From: an uncultured Eubacteriales bacterium
GTDB taxonomy: Bacteria; Bacillota; Clostridia; Christensenellales; Borkfalkiaceae
Reading direction: 5' to 3'
Assembly (NCBI GenBank): GCA_900547645.1
Contig: URHP01000018.1
Coordinates: 1 to 25,463 of the forward strand
DNA: 25,463 nucleotides
Shown here: one piece after another, positions 14,834-21,858 of the stretch
Position numbering within the stretch: the first letter of the stretch is position 1
Layout of the letters: each line of letters opens with the position of its first letter
The notes under the pieces: generated by a model
Databases searched by the model: none
What the model saw: only the letters and a program-made list of their open reading frames with translations
Told to the model about the DNA's origin: nothing
Program-made: the position numbers and the translations under genes

Positions 14834-15757
14834 ATGATTCTTACGGTCTGCATGAGTCCCAGCGTGGACGTGACCATCGAGCTGGATTCGCTCAACGTCG
14901 GCAAAGTAAACATCGTCAAAAACAAGACGCTTTCCTTTACGGGAAAGGCGCTCAATGTGGCGATCGGTGTGGCGCGTCTGGGCGGCGAGGCATACGCGAC
15001 GGGATTCATGTATAACGAAAACGGCGCAATGTTCGAGCGGGCGCTCGATAAGGAAGGCGTGCCGTTTGCCTTTGTCTGGAACAGCGGCAGGGTGCGCGAA
15101 AATTATAAGTGCATCGACAAAAAGTCCATGCTCACCGAAATCAACGATGTCGGCGGGCACGTCGCCAATGAAAAACTTGCCGAGCTTCTTCACATGATCC
15201 GTAACTTTTCTTCCCGTTCGGACGTGACGGTCATCTCCGGCGGGCTTCCGCGGGGCGTCGATACCGGCTATTACCGTGAGATCTTCCGCACCGTCGATCC
15301 GCATTCGCTGCGCATCGCCGATACCGAGGGCGCCAAATTGTTCGCGGCGCTTGAAGCGGGCATCGATCTCGTCAAGCCTAATCTCGAGGAATTGCAGGAG
15401 ACGTTGGGCAGGGAGTTCAAGGATAAGGACGACATGCTGGCGGGGTGTTACGAACTGCTTGACCGCGGCGCGAAGATCGTGCTTTTGTCCTTGGGCAAGG
15501 ACGGCGCGGTCATTACGAACGGAACCAGGAACTACTATTGCAAGAGCATCAATGTCGCCGTCAATTCTACGGTGGGAGCGGGCGACGGGATGGTCGCCGC
15601 TGCGGCGACCATGTTGCAGAAGGGAGCCGATCTTCCGGAGATCCTGCGTGCGGGCGTTGCGGCAGGTACGGCGACCGTCACGACATTTGACACCATTTCC
15701 TTTACCAAGGCAAAGTACGAGGAGATCTACGCGAGTCTCAACGTGACGGAGTTCTGA
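14834..15757 (+). CDS. PfkB-family sugar-phosphate kinase (1-phosphofructokinase/tagatose-6-P kinase type)
   Basis: A 307-residue ribokinase-fold kinase of the hexose-phosphate group (FruK/LacC/PfkB). The N-terminal signature is SFTGKALNVAIGVARLGG (34-51). The phosphate-binding KPNLEEL lies at 181-187, and the C-terminal signature NSTVGAGDGMVAA holds the anion hole and catalytic base D251. The most likely reaction is fructose 1-phosphate to fructose 1,6-bisphosphate, but tagatose 6-phosphate or fructose 6-phosphate cannot be excluded. No fructose PTS or FruR gene is adjacent, which weakens a fructose-catabolic reading. The ATG at 14834 gives the family-typical MILTV start; AGGAGG (14816-14821) is 12 bases away, slightly long. 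A TTG at 14825 is only three bases from it and less likely. The HD-domain gene begins one base after the stop. Confidence 0.88.
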   Translation: MILTVCMSPSVDVTIELDSLNVGKVNIVKNKTLSFTGKALNVAIGVARLGGEAYATGFMYNENGAMFERALDKEGVPFAFVWNSGRVRENYKCIDKKSMLTEINDVGGHVANEKLAELLHMIRNFSSRSDVTVISGGLPRGVDTGYYREIFRTVDPHSLRIADTEGAKLFAALEAGIDLVKPNLEELQETLGREFKDKDDMLAGCYELLDRGAKIVLLSLGKDGAVITNGTRNYYCKSINVAVNSTVGAGDGMVAAAATMLQKGADLPEILRAGVAAGTATVTTFDTISFTKAKYEEIYASLNVTEF

Positions 15758-15758
15758 G

Positions 15759-16424
15759 ATGCTCGATCTTGCAACCATCCGCCGCGACAGCGAAGTCGAA
15801 GCGATCATGGAGATGTCCGAAAAGCAGATCGAGGCGCTCGGATTTACCGAACATTCGCGCCGCCATGCGGGCATTGTGAGCAAATGGTCGGGAGAGATCC
15901 TGCGCGCACTCGGCAAGAGCGAAGACCGCATCCGTCTGGCAGAGATCGCGGGCTATCTGCATGACATCGGAAACTGCATCAACCGGAAGGATCATGCCCA
16001 GTCAGGCGCGATCCTTTCCTATAAGATCCTGACGCGTCTCGGCATGAGCGCGCCCGATGCGGCGGAGATCATGATGGCGATCGGCAATCATGACGAGCAG
16101 TACGGGCAGCCGGTATCCGACGTTTCTTCCGCGCTCATTATCGCCGACAAGGCGGATGTGCATAAGAGCCGCGTCAAAAATGCCGTGAGCGACGTGTTCA
16201 AGGCAAACATTCACGACAGGGTGAACCTCGCCGCGGAGCGTTCTTTCGTGCAGGTGGAAGAAGGCGGAACGGTCATTGCCCTTCACATTGAGATCGACAC
16301 GGCGATCTGTTCGGTGATGGATTATTTTGAGATCTATTTCGGCAGGATGCAGCTTTCCAGAAAGGCTGCGGAATTCCTCGGATGCCGCTTTTCGCTCGTG
16401 ATCAACGGCGCTGTCCTGCTGTAA
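15759..16424 (+). CDS. HD-domain phosphohydrolase-like protein
   Basis: A 221-residue soluble protein with an HD-superfamily core: H36 in SRRHAGIV, the H68-D69 doublet in AGYLHDIGN, H79 in RKDHAQSGA, and NHDEQYG near 109. This is the metal-binding pattern of HD phosphohydrolases, which act on nucleotides or cyclic nucleotides. The C-terminal 80 residues (DVSSALIIADKADVHKSRVK and onward) belong to an uncharacterised HD subfamily in Clostridia. Its ATG is one base past the stop of the PfkB-family kinase, so the two are cotranscribed and translationally coupled, but no functional link is known. The substrate cannot be predicted. No T-tailed terminator follows; a hairpin at about 16437-16476 lacks a T-run. 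Confidence 0.8.
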   Translation: MLDLATIRRDSEVEAIMEMSEKQIEALGFTEHSRRHAGIVSKWSGEILRALGKSEDRIRLAEIAGYLHDIGNCINRKDHAQSGAILSYKILTRLGMSAPDAAEIMMAIGNHDEQYGQPVSDVSSALIIADKADVHKSRVKNAVSDVFKANIHDRVNLAAERSFVQVEEGGTVIALHIEIDTAICSVMDYFEIYFGRMQLSRKAAEFLGCRFSLVINGAVLL

Positions 16425-16495
16425 ACCGAGGCGTTCCCGCGTGAAAAATTTTGCGTCTTCTGTTTCACGGCGGAAATCGACAAAATCCGCTGCAA

Positions 16496-16511
16496 CCACA
16501 AGATATAGTGG
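16496..16511 (+). promoter_or_regulatory. NrdR box 1
   Basis: CCACAAGATATAGTGG matches the NrdR box consensus acaCwAtATaTwGtgt at most positions and is nearly palindromic. It lies 40 bp upstream of the nrdD -35 box. NrdR is the ATP/dATP-sensing repressor of ribonucleotide reductase genes. Confidence 0.8.
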
Positions 16512-16527
16512 TCAGAAAAAAATATTT

Positions 16528-16543
16528 TATCAAAATATAGTGG
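16528..16543 (+). promoter_or_regulatory. NrdR box 2
   Basis: TATCAAAATATAGTGG shares the core AnATATAGTGG with box 1. Box starts are 32 bp apart, three helical turns, the spacing typical of NrdR box pairs. It ends 7 bp before the -35 box. Confidence 0.75.
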
Positions 16544-16550
16544 AAAAGTC

Positions 16551-16579
16551 TTGACAAATTCCACAATATGGTGTATGAT
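16551..16579 (+). promoter_or_regulatory. Promoter of nrdD-nrdG
   Basis: TTGACA (16551-16556), 17 bp, TATGAT (16574-16579). The start point would be near 16586, inside the left arm of the leader hairpin at 16583-16611. Confidence 0.8.
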
Positions 16580-16582
16580 GAT

Positions 16583-16611
16583 AGCGTTCCCTCAAAAGGG
16601 GAACGCTTTTT
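16583..16611 (+). terminator. Terminator-like hairpin in the nrdD leader
   Basis: AGCGTTCCC (16583-16591) pairs with GGGAACGCT (16599-16607), and five T residues follow. It is shaped like an intrinsic terminator but lies downstream of the nrdD promoter. It could stop read-through from the upstream HD gene while leaving transcripts that start inside it able to pass, or act as an attenuator or 5' stabiliser. Confidence 0.55.
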
Positions 16612-16649
16612 ACGCTCTTTACGGGCAGATTAGGTGGGAGAGTATAGTT

Positions 16650-18824
16650 ATGAAGATCATCAAGCGTAACGGTGCGGAAGTCGCGTTCGACGTCAGTAAG
16701 ATCGAAAACGCCATCCGCAAGGCAAACAATGAAGTCAGCGAGGACAACCGTCTGAAAGAGGAGCAGATCAAGCTCATTACCCAAAAGGTGACGGCGCTTG
16801 CCAACGATCTCAACCGCGCGGTCAACGTGGAAGAGATCCAGGACTTCGTCGAAAACCAGATCATGGATCAGAAGGCGTTTGCCGTCGCGCGGAAGTATAT
16901 CACTTACCGCTATTCCCGTGCGCTTGTACGCAAGGCGAATACGACGGACGCGCAGATCCTTACGCTGATCGAGTGCAATAACGAGGAAGTCAAACAGGAG
17001 AATTCCAACAAGAATCCCACCGTCAATTCCGTTCAGCGCGACTATATGGCGGGCGAGGTCTCCAAGGACCTTACGCGCCGCATTCTGCTTCCCCGCGAGA
17101 TCGTCGAAGCGCATGACGAGGGGCTCATCCATTTCCACGACGCCGACTATTTCGCGCAGCATATGCATAACTGCGATCTTGTCAACCTTGAGGACATGCT
17201 GCAGAACGGGACGGTCATCTCGGGAACCTTCATCGAAAAACCGCATTCCTTCTCGACCGCCTGCAATATCGCCACGCAGATCATTGCGCAGGTCGCATCC
17301 AATCAATACGGCGGGCAGAGCATTTCTCTGACGCACCTTGCGCCGTTTGTGGACGTCAGCCGTCGGAAGATCCGCGCGGACGTAGCGGACGAACTCAAGG
17401 ATCTGGGGATCACCGACGAAAAGCGCATTGCCAAAATTGCGGAAAAGCGTCTGAAGGCGGAGATCTCCAAAGGGATCCAGACCATTCAGTATCAGGTCGT
17501 CACGCTTCTGACCACCAACGGTCAGGCGCCTTTCGTGACGGTGTTCATGTATCTCGGGGAGGCGCGCAACGAGCAGGAGCGTTCCGATCTTGCCATGATC
17601 ATCGAGGAGACGCTCAATCAGCGCATCCGCGGCGTTAAAAACGAGTCCGGCGTTTGGGTGACGCCTGCGTTCCCCAAACTCATCTATGTGCTGGAAGAGG
17701 ATAATATCCGCGAAGGGAGCAAGTATTGGTATCTCACGCAGCTCGCTGCAAAATGTACGGCAAAGCGCATGGTGCCCGACTATATCTCCGAAAAGATGAT
17801 GCTCAAATACAAGGTGGACAAGAACGGAGAAGGGCATTGCTACACCTGTATGGGCTGCCGCAGCTTCCTGACGCCCTATGTGGACGAAAACGGAAAGCCC
17901 AAATATTACGGCAGATTCAATCAGGGCGTCGTCACCATCAATCTTGTGGACGTCGCGCTCTCTTCGGGGGGCGACGAAGGGCGCTTCTGGAAGATCTTCG
18001 ACGAGCGGCTGGAGCTTTGCTACCGTGCGCTCATGTACCGTCATAACCGTCTGAAGGGCACGCTTTCGGATGCGGCTCCCATTCTTTGGCAGTACGGTGC
18101 GCTGGCGCGTCTGAAAAAGGGCGAAACGATCGATAAGCTGCTCTACGGCGGATATTCCACGATTTCCCTCGGTTATGCCGGGCTCTACGAGTGTGTCAAA
18201 TATATGACGGGAAAGAGCCATACGGACGAAGAGGCGAAGCCGTTTGCGCTTGCCGTCATGCAGCACATGAACGATAAGTGCAAAGAGTGGAAGCAGAAAG
18301 AAAATATCGACTTCTCGCTGTACGGGACGCCATTGGAGAGCACGACCTACAAATTTGCAAAATGCCTGCAGAAGCGTTTCGGCGTGATCCCCGGCGTGAC
18401 GGACAAAAATTACATTACGAACAGCTATCACGTTCACGTCAGCGAAAAGATCGACGCGTTCACCAAGCTGAAATTTGAAAGCGAATTCCAGCAGCTTTCT
18501 CCGGGCGGCGCGATCTCCTATGTGGAAGTTCCCAACATGCAGGACAATATCCCCGCGGTTCTTGCCGTCATGCAGTATATTTACGACAATATCATGTATG
18601 CCGAACTGAACACCAAGAGCGATTATTGTCAGGTGTGCGGATATGACGGGGAGATCCAGATCGTCGAGGATAAGGACGGAAAGCTCGTTTGGGAGTGCCC
18701 TCATTGCCATAACCGCGATCAGACAAAGATGAATGTGGCGCGTCGTACCTGCGGCTATATCGGGACGCAGTTCTGGAATCAGGGCAGGACGCAGGAAATC
18801 AAGGACAGGGTGTTGCACCTGTAA
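16650..18824 (+). CDS. nrdD: Anaerobic ribonucleoside-triphosphate reductase
   Basis: Class III ribonucleotide reductase, a glycyl-radical enzyme that makes dNTPs from NTPs without oxygen. The 724-residue product has an N-terminal ATP-cone (about 1-95, KIIKRNGAEVAFDVSKIENA), the allosteric on/off switch for ATP/dATP. The large barrel domain follows, with CYTCMGCRS near residue 400. The C-terminus has a zinc site, YCQVCG and ECPHCH, then the glycyl-radical loop RTCGYIG with C701-G702. All diagnostic elements are present, so it should be active and oxygen-sensitive. The ATG at 16650 is preceded by AGGTGGGAG; an upstream in-frame ATG at 16551 falls on the promoter and is not used. The stop overlaps the nrdG start by one base. 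Two NrdR boxes lie upstream. Confidence 0.97.
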   Translation: MKIIKRNGAEVAFDVSKIENAIRKANNEVSEDNRLKEEQIKLITQKVTALANDLNRAVNVEEIQDFVENQIMDQKAFAVARKYITYRYSRALVRKANTTDAQILTLIECNNEEVKQENSNKNPTVNSVQRDYMAGEVSKDLTRRILLPREIVEAHDEGLIHFHDADYFAQHMHNCDLVNLEDMLQNGTVISGTFIEKPHSFSTACNIATQIIAQVASNQYGGQSISLTHLAPFVDVSRRKIRADVADELKDLGITDEKRIAKIAEKRLKAEISKGIQTIQYQVVTLLTTNGQAPFVTVFMYLGEARNEQERSDLAMIIEETLNQRIRGVKNESGVWVTPAFPKLIYVLEEDNIREGSKYWYLTQLAAKCTAKRMVPDYISEKMMLKYKVDKNGEGHCYTCMGCRSFLTPYVDENGKPKYYGRFNQGVVTINLVDVALSSGGDEGRFWKIFDERLELCYRALMYRHNRLKGTLSDAAPILWQYGALARLKKGETIDKLLYGGYSTISLGYAGLYECVKYMTGKSHTDEEAKPFALAVMQHMNDKCKEWKQKENIDFSLYGTPLESTTYKFAKCLQKRFGVIPGVTDKNYITNSYHVHVSEKIDAFTKLKFESEFQQLSPGGAISYVEVPNMQDNIPAVLAVMQYIYDNIMYAELNTKSDYCQVCGYDGEIQIVEDKDGKLVWECPHCHNRDQTKMNVARRTCGYIGTQFWNQGRTQEIKDRVLHL

Positions 18825-19345
18825 TGAATTACGCAGAAATCAAAAAGACAGATATTGCAAACGGAGAGGGGGTTCGCGTCTCCCTCTTCGTTTCCGGTTG
18901 CCGGAGACACTGCAAGAATTGCTTCAATAAAGTGACATGGGATTTTTCCTATGGAAAGCCGTTCACCGAAGAAACGGAAGAGGAGCTGCTTGCCGCGCTT
19001 TCGCCAAACTATATCGCAGGGCTCACGCTGCTCGGCGGAGATCCGATGGAACCGGAAAATCAGCGTGCGCTTTTGCCGTTTGTAAGAAAAGTCCGCGAAA
19101 GACTGCCCGAGAAAAATATCTGGTGTTATACGGGCTACACTTATGCAAACGGCGCGATCGAAGAAGAGCAGGCAAATTGCGAGGTGACCAAAGAATTGAT
19201 TTCGCTCTTTGACGTGTTGGTGGACGGACGCTTCGTCGAAGAGCTGAAGGATATCCGGTTGAAATTCCGCGGTTCCTCCAATCAGCGCGTCATTGATGTA
19301 AAACGCAGTCTTGAAAGCGGAAACGTAGTACTATATCTGACATAA
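18824..19345 (+). CDS. nrdG: Anaerobic ribonucleotide reductase activating protein
   Basis: NrdG is the radical-SAM activase that uses a [4Fe-4S] cluster and S-adenosylmethionine to abstract hydrogen from the NrdD glycine. The 173-residue product has CxxxCxxC at C26, C30 and C33 (GCRRHCKNCFN) and the SAM-binding segment LLGGDPMEPEN. NIWCYTGYTY and DVLVDGRFVEE are conserved family segments. Its ATG shares one base with the nrdD stop (TAATG), so translation is coupled and the pair is made together, as expected for enzyme and activase. The last five codons and stop fall inside a copy of the 21-bp palindromic element (19328-19348). A terminator follows at once. Confidence 0.96.
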   Translation: MNYAEIKKTDIANGEGVRVSLFVSGCRRHCKNCFNKVTWDFSYGKPFTEETEEELLAALSPNYIAGLTLLGGDPMEPENQRALLPFVRKVRERLPEKNIWCYTGYTYANGAIEEEQANCEVTKELISLFDVLVDGRFVEELKDIRLKFRGSSNQRVIDVKRSLESGNVVLYLT

Positions 19346-19348
19346 TAC
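19328..19348. repeat. 21-bp palindromic element, copy 2 (imperfect)
   Basis: Identical to the palindrome at 5472-5492 except for two bases in the left arm (positions 4 and 8); 8 of 10 pairs of the dyad are kept. It contains the nrdG stop codon and ends two bases before the terminator stem. Confidence 0.55.
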
Positions 19349-19350
19349 AC

Positions 19351-19381
19351 AAAATGCGGGACTTGTTCCCGCATTTTTTTA
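19351..19381 (+). terminator. Terminator after nrdG
   Basis: AAAATGCGGGA (19351-19361) pairs with TCCCGCATTTT (19367-19377), and a run of T continues to about 19380. Confidence 0.92.
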
Positions 19382-19398
19382 CAAATCTTGGGAAAAAT

Positions 19399-19427
19399 TT
19401 GACTATTCCGCACAGATGCGGTATAAT
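19399..19427 (+). promoter_or_regulatory. Promoter of the M29 aminopeptidase gene
   Basis: TTGACT (19399-19404), 17 bp, perfect TATAAT (19422-19427), directly after the nrdG terminator. Confidence 0.8.
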
Positions 19428-19460
19428 GAGAATCAAGCAAAGTTACGGAGGAAACAGTAT

Positions 19461-20687
19461 ATGAATAAGCTGCAGCTCAAGCGCTATGCGAAACTGCTTG
19501 CCAAGACGGGGATCAACGTCAAGCGCGGTCAATGGGTGATTGTCAATGCGGGGCTTGATCAGCCTGAATTCGTCGAATGGACGGTAGAAGAACTTTACCG
19601 GGCGGGCGCGGGCAAGGTGACGGTGGAATGGTCGCATCAGCCCCTTACAAAGCTCAAATACAAATATGAGAAAGCCGAGACGCTCTCCAATGTTCCCAAA
19701 TGGGAGACGGAGCGTTGGGAGCTCTATACGAAGGAACTTCCTGCGATGCTTCATATCATTTCGGACGATCCCGACGGGCTTGCCGGGATCGATCAGGAAA
19801 AGATGCGCACGGTCACGATCGGCCGCATGAAGGTCATCAAACCGTACCGCGACGAAATGGAGAACAAATATCCCTGGTGTATCGCTGCCGTTCCCGGAAA
19901 GGCGTGGGCGAAAAAGGTTTTCCCCGACCTGCAGGTCAACCGCGCCGTAGACGCGCTTTGGGATGCTATTTTAAAGGCTTCGCGCGCGGACGGTCCCGAT
20001 CCCGTGCGGGAATGGGCGCGCCATAACGACGACCTTGCAAAGCGGTGCGACTATCTCAATCGTCTCGGATTGACGGCGCTTGAATACAAGGCGTCCAACG
20101 GCACCGACTTCCGCGTGGGACTGCTTCCGGACGCACTCTTTATGGGGGGCGGCGAGAGCGATCTGAAGGGGCGCTATTACAATCCCAATATTCCCTCCGA
20201 AGAGATCTTCACGTCTCCCCGCGCGGGGGATGCCGACGGTATCGTCTATGCGACGAAGCCGCTCTCCTATCAGGGGCAGCTCATCGAAAACTTCTCCGTT
20301 CGGTTCGAAAAGGGGAAAGTTGTCGAAGTGAAGGCGGAAAAAAATCAGGAGCTGCTTGAAAAGATGGTCTCTATGGACGAAGGGGCTGCGATGCTCGGCG
20401 AGTGCGCGCTGATCGCATACGATTCGCCCATCAACCGTCTCGGGCTCCTGTTCTACAACACGCTCTTCGATGAAAACGCGAGCTGCCATCTTGCGCTCGG
20501 GCGCGGGTTCGGGAACTGCGTGCGCGGGTATGAAGATATGACCAACGAGCAGCTCAAGGAATACGGCATCAACGACAGCATGATCCACGTTGACTTCATG
20601 ATCGGCTGTAAAGATCTCGGTATCACCGGCATTACCAAGAGCGGAGAGCGCGTAGCGATCTTCAAAGACGGAAACTGGGCGTTTTGA
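19461..20687 (+). CDS. M29-family metallo-aminopeptidase (AmpS/PepS type)
   Basis: A cytoplasmic metal-dependent aminopeptidase that trims N-terminal residues from peptides. The 408-residue length is standard for family M29. The C-terminal catalytic half shows the metal ligands in order: E248 in SEEIFTSP, E314 in LGECAL, H343 in SCHLALG, and H376 and D378 in HVDFMIG. These lie a constant five residues below the ligand numbers I recall for S. aureus AmpS (E253, E319, H348, H381, D383). M29 enzymes use two ions (Zn or Co). The open frame extends upstream of 19461, but that ATG has GGAGG (19447-19451) nine bases before it and gives the usual N-terminus. It has its own promoter. The neighbouring CobW-type metallochaperone gene starts 40 bp downstream from a promoter overlapping this stop codon. 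Confidence 0.93.
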   Translation: MNKLQLKRYAKLLAKTGINVKRGQWVIVNAGLDQPEFVEWTVEELYRAGAGKVTVEWSHQPLTKLKYKYEKAETLSNVPKWETERWELYTKELPAMLHIISDDPDGLAGIDQEKMRTVTIGRMKVIKPYRDEMENKYPWCIAAVPGKAWAKKVFPDLQVNRAVDALWDAILKASRADGPDPVREWARHNDDLAKRCDYLNRLGLTALEYKASNGTDFRVGLLPDALFMGGGESDLKGRYYNPNIPSEEIFTSPRAGDADGIVYATKPLSYQGQLIENFSVRFEKGKVVEVKAEKNQELLEKMVSMDEGAAMLGECALIAYDSPINRLGLLFYNTLFDENASCHLALGRGFGNCVRGYEDMTNEQLKEYGINDSMIHVDFMIGCKDLGITGITKSGERVAIFKDGNWAF

Positions 20688-20711
20688 ACCTCTCCCTGCG
20701 GGGTATATAAT
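20684..20711 (+). promoter_or_regulatory. Promoter of the two CobW-type genes
   Basis: TTGAAC (20684-20689), 16 bp, TATAAT (20706-20711). The -35 box overlaps the aminopeptidase stop codon. No Zur box-like palindrome is visible around it. Confidence 0.65.
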
Positions 20712-20727
20712 GTAGGTGAGGTGAAAC

Positions 20728-21855
20728 ATGATCAAGATCGATATTTTTTCCGGATTTCTCGGCGCGGGAAAGACCACGCTCATCAGAAAGCTCATTCAGG
20801 AAGTGTACAAGGGCGAGAAGGTCGTTCTCATTGAAAATGAGTTCGGCGAGATCGGCGTGGACGGCGGATTTTTAAAGGATGCCGGAATCCAGATCACCGA
20901 GATGAATTCCGGCTGTATCTGCTGCACGCTCGTGGGCGATTTTGCAAAGGCGCTCAGGGAGGTCGCGGCAAAGTATGCCCCCGACCGCATCGTCATTGAG
21001 CCTTCGGGCGTCGGAAAGCTGTCCGACGTCATCTGCGCCGTACAGAGCGCCGGAGTAGAGGGCGCGCAGCTCAACGCCTTCTGCAGCGTAGTGGACGCCA
21101 AGAAGTGCAAGATGTATCTCAAAAATTTCGGCGAATTTTTCCTCGATCAAGTGGAGAATGCAGGCTGCATCGTACTCTCGCACACGGGCGATGCGCAGAA
21201 AGTCTCGGAAGCAGTCGCGCTGCTGCGGGAGCATACGGACGCCACCATTGTCACGACGGATTGGCAGGAACTGTCCGGGAAAGAGCTGCTTGCGGCGATC
21301 GAACAGAAAGATTCCCTGAAAGCAGAGCTGGAAAAGCTTGCGCGTGAAACGGCGGAAGAACATCATCATGAACATGGCGAGCATTGCTGCCATGTTCACG
21401 GACATGAACACGAAGATGGCGAACATTGCTGTCATGATCACGGACATGAACACGGAGATGGCGGACATTGCTGTCATGATCATGAAGATAAGGAACATGA
21501 TCATGAACACGGCGGGCATTGCTGTCATGACCACGAACACGGTCATGAACACGGCGAGCATTGCGGACATCATCACCATCATGCGGACGAAGTGTTTGCA
21601 AGCTGGGGCACGGAGACGAACAAAGCATTTACAAAAAATGCGTTGGAGCAGAAGCTCGAACAGTTGGATTCCGGGGAATACGGACAGATCCTGCGCGCCA
21701 AAGGGATCGTGGAAGGGGACGGCGAATGGCTGTATTTCGACTATGTTCCCGGAGAGCCGGATGTCCGTACGGGTGCGCCCGGCGTGACGGGCAGGCTGTG
21801 TGTGATCGGCTGCCGGTTAAATGAGGAGAAGCTCAAAGCGCTGTTCTTGGAGTAA
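20728..21855 (+). CDS. CobW/G3E-family GTPase metallochaperone with His/Cys-rich repeat insert
   Basis: A 375-residue GTPase of the COG0523 family, which deliver or sort metals such as zinc or cobalt. The N-terminal domain has the P-loop GFLGAGKTT (9-17), the metal-binding CxCC motif at C63-C65-C66 (SGCICCT), and EPSGVG (91-96). The usual NKxD base-recognition motif reads SHTGD (151-155). Between the GTPase domain and the C-terminal CobW_C-like domain (about 290-375) lies an insert at 212-285. It holds 32 histidines and 9 cysteines, built on (E/G)HCCH units mostly 14 residues apart. Such inserts act as metal-binding stores in relatives (HypB, some YeiR/YjiA types), but this one is long and also cysteine-rich. 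AGGTGAGG precedes the ATG. The next gene starts three bases after the stop. The metal is unknown. Confidence 0.92.
   Translation: MIKIDIFSGFLGAGKTTLIRKLIQEVYKGEKVVLIENEFGEIGVDGGFLKDAGIQITEMNSGCICCTLVGDFAKALREVAAKYAPDRIVIEPSGVGKLSDVICAVQSAGVEGAQLNAFCSVVDAKKCKMYLKNFGEFFLDQVENAGCIVLSHTGDAQKVSEAVALLREHTDATIVTTDWQELSGKELLAAIEQKDSLKAELEKLARETAEEHHHEHGEHCCHVHGHEHEDGEHCCHDHGHEHGDGGHCCHDHEDKEHDHEHGGHCCHDHEHGHEHGEHCGHHHHHADEVFASWGTETNKAFTKNALEQKLEQLDSGEYGQILRAKGIVEGDGEWLYFDYVPGEPDVRTGAPGVTGRLCVIGCRLNEEKLKALFLE
21361..21582 (+). repeat. Coding tandem repeat for (E/G)HCCH units
   Basis: Within the CobW-type gene, units of 42 bp (14 codons) begin at residues 217, 231 and 245; after a 17-residue step, units at 262 and 276 follow. 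Units are similar but not identical at DNA level, so expansion was by in-frame duplication followed by drift. Confidence 0.85.
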
Positions 21856-21858
21856 GGT

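Noticed and set aside
16437..16476. Hairpin CGTGAAA/TTTCACG after the HD-domain gene as a terminator
   Set aside because: The loop is long (16 bases) and no T-run follows.
16561..16574. CCACAATATGGTGT as a third NrdR box
   Set aside because: It is two bases shorter than the 16-bp box layout and lies in the promoter spacer; the match is likely partial or accidental.
16530..18818. A 762-codon minus-strand frame opposite nrdD
   Set aside because: Shadow of nrdD, ending across its promoter region; no domain signature.
21361..21582. Tandem repeat as a CRISPR array or non-coding satellite
   Set aside because: It is in frame within the CobW-type gene, encodes metal-binding residues, and lacks unique spacers.
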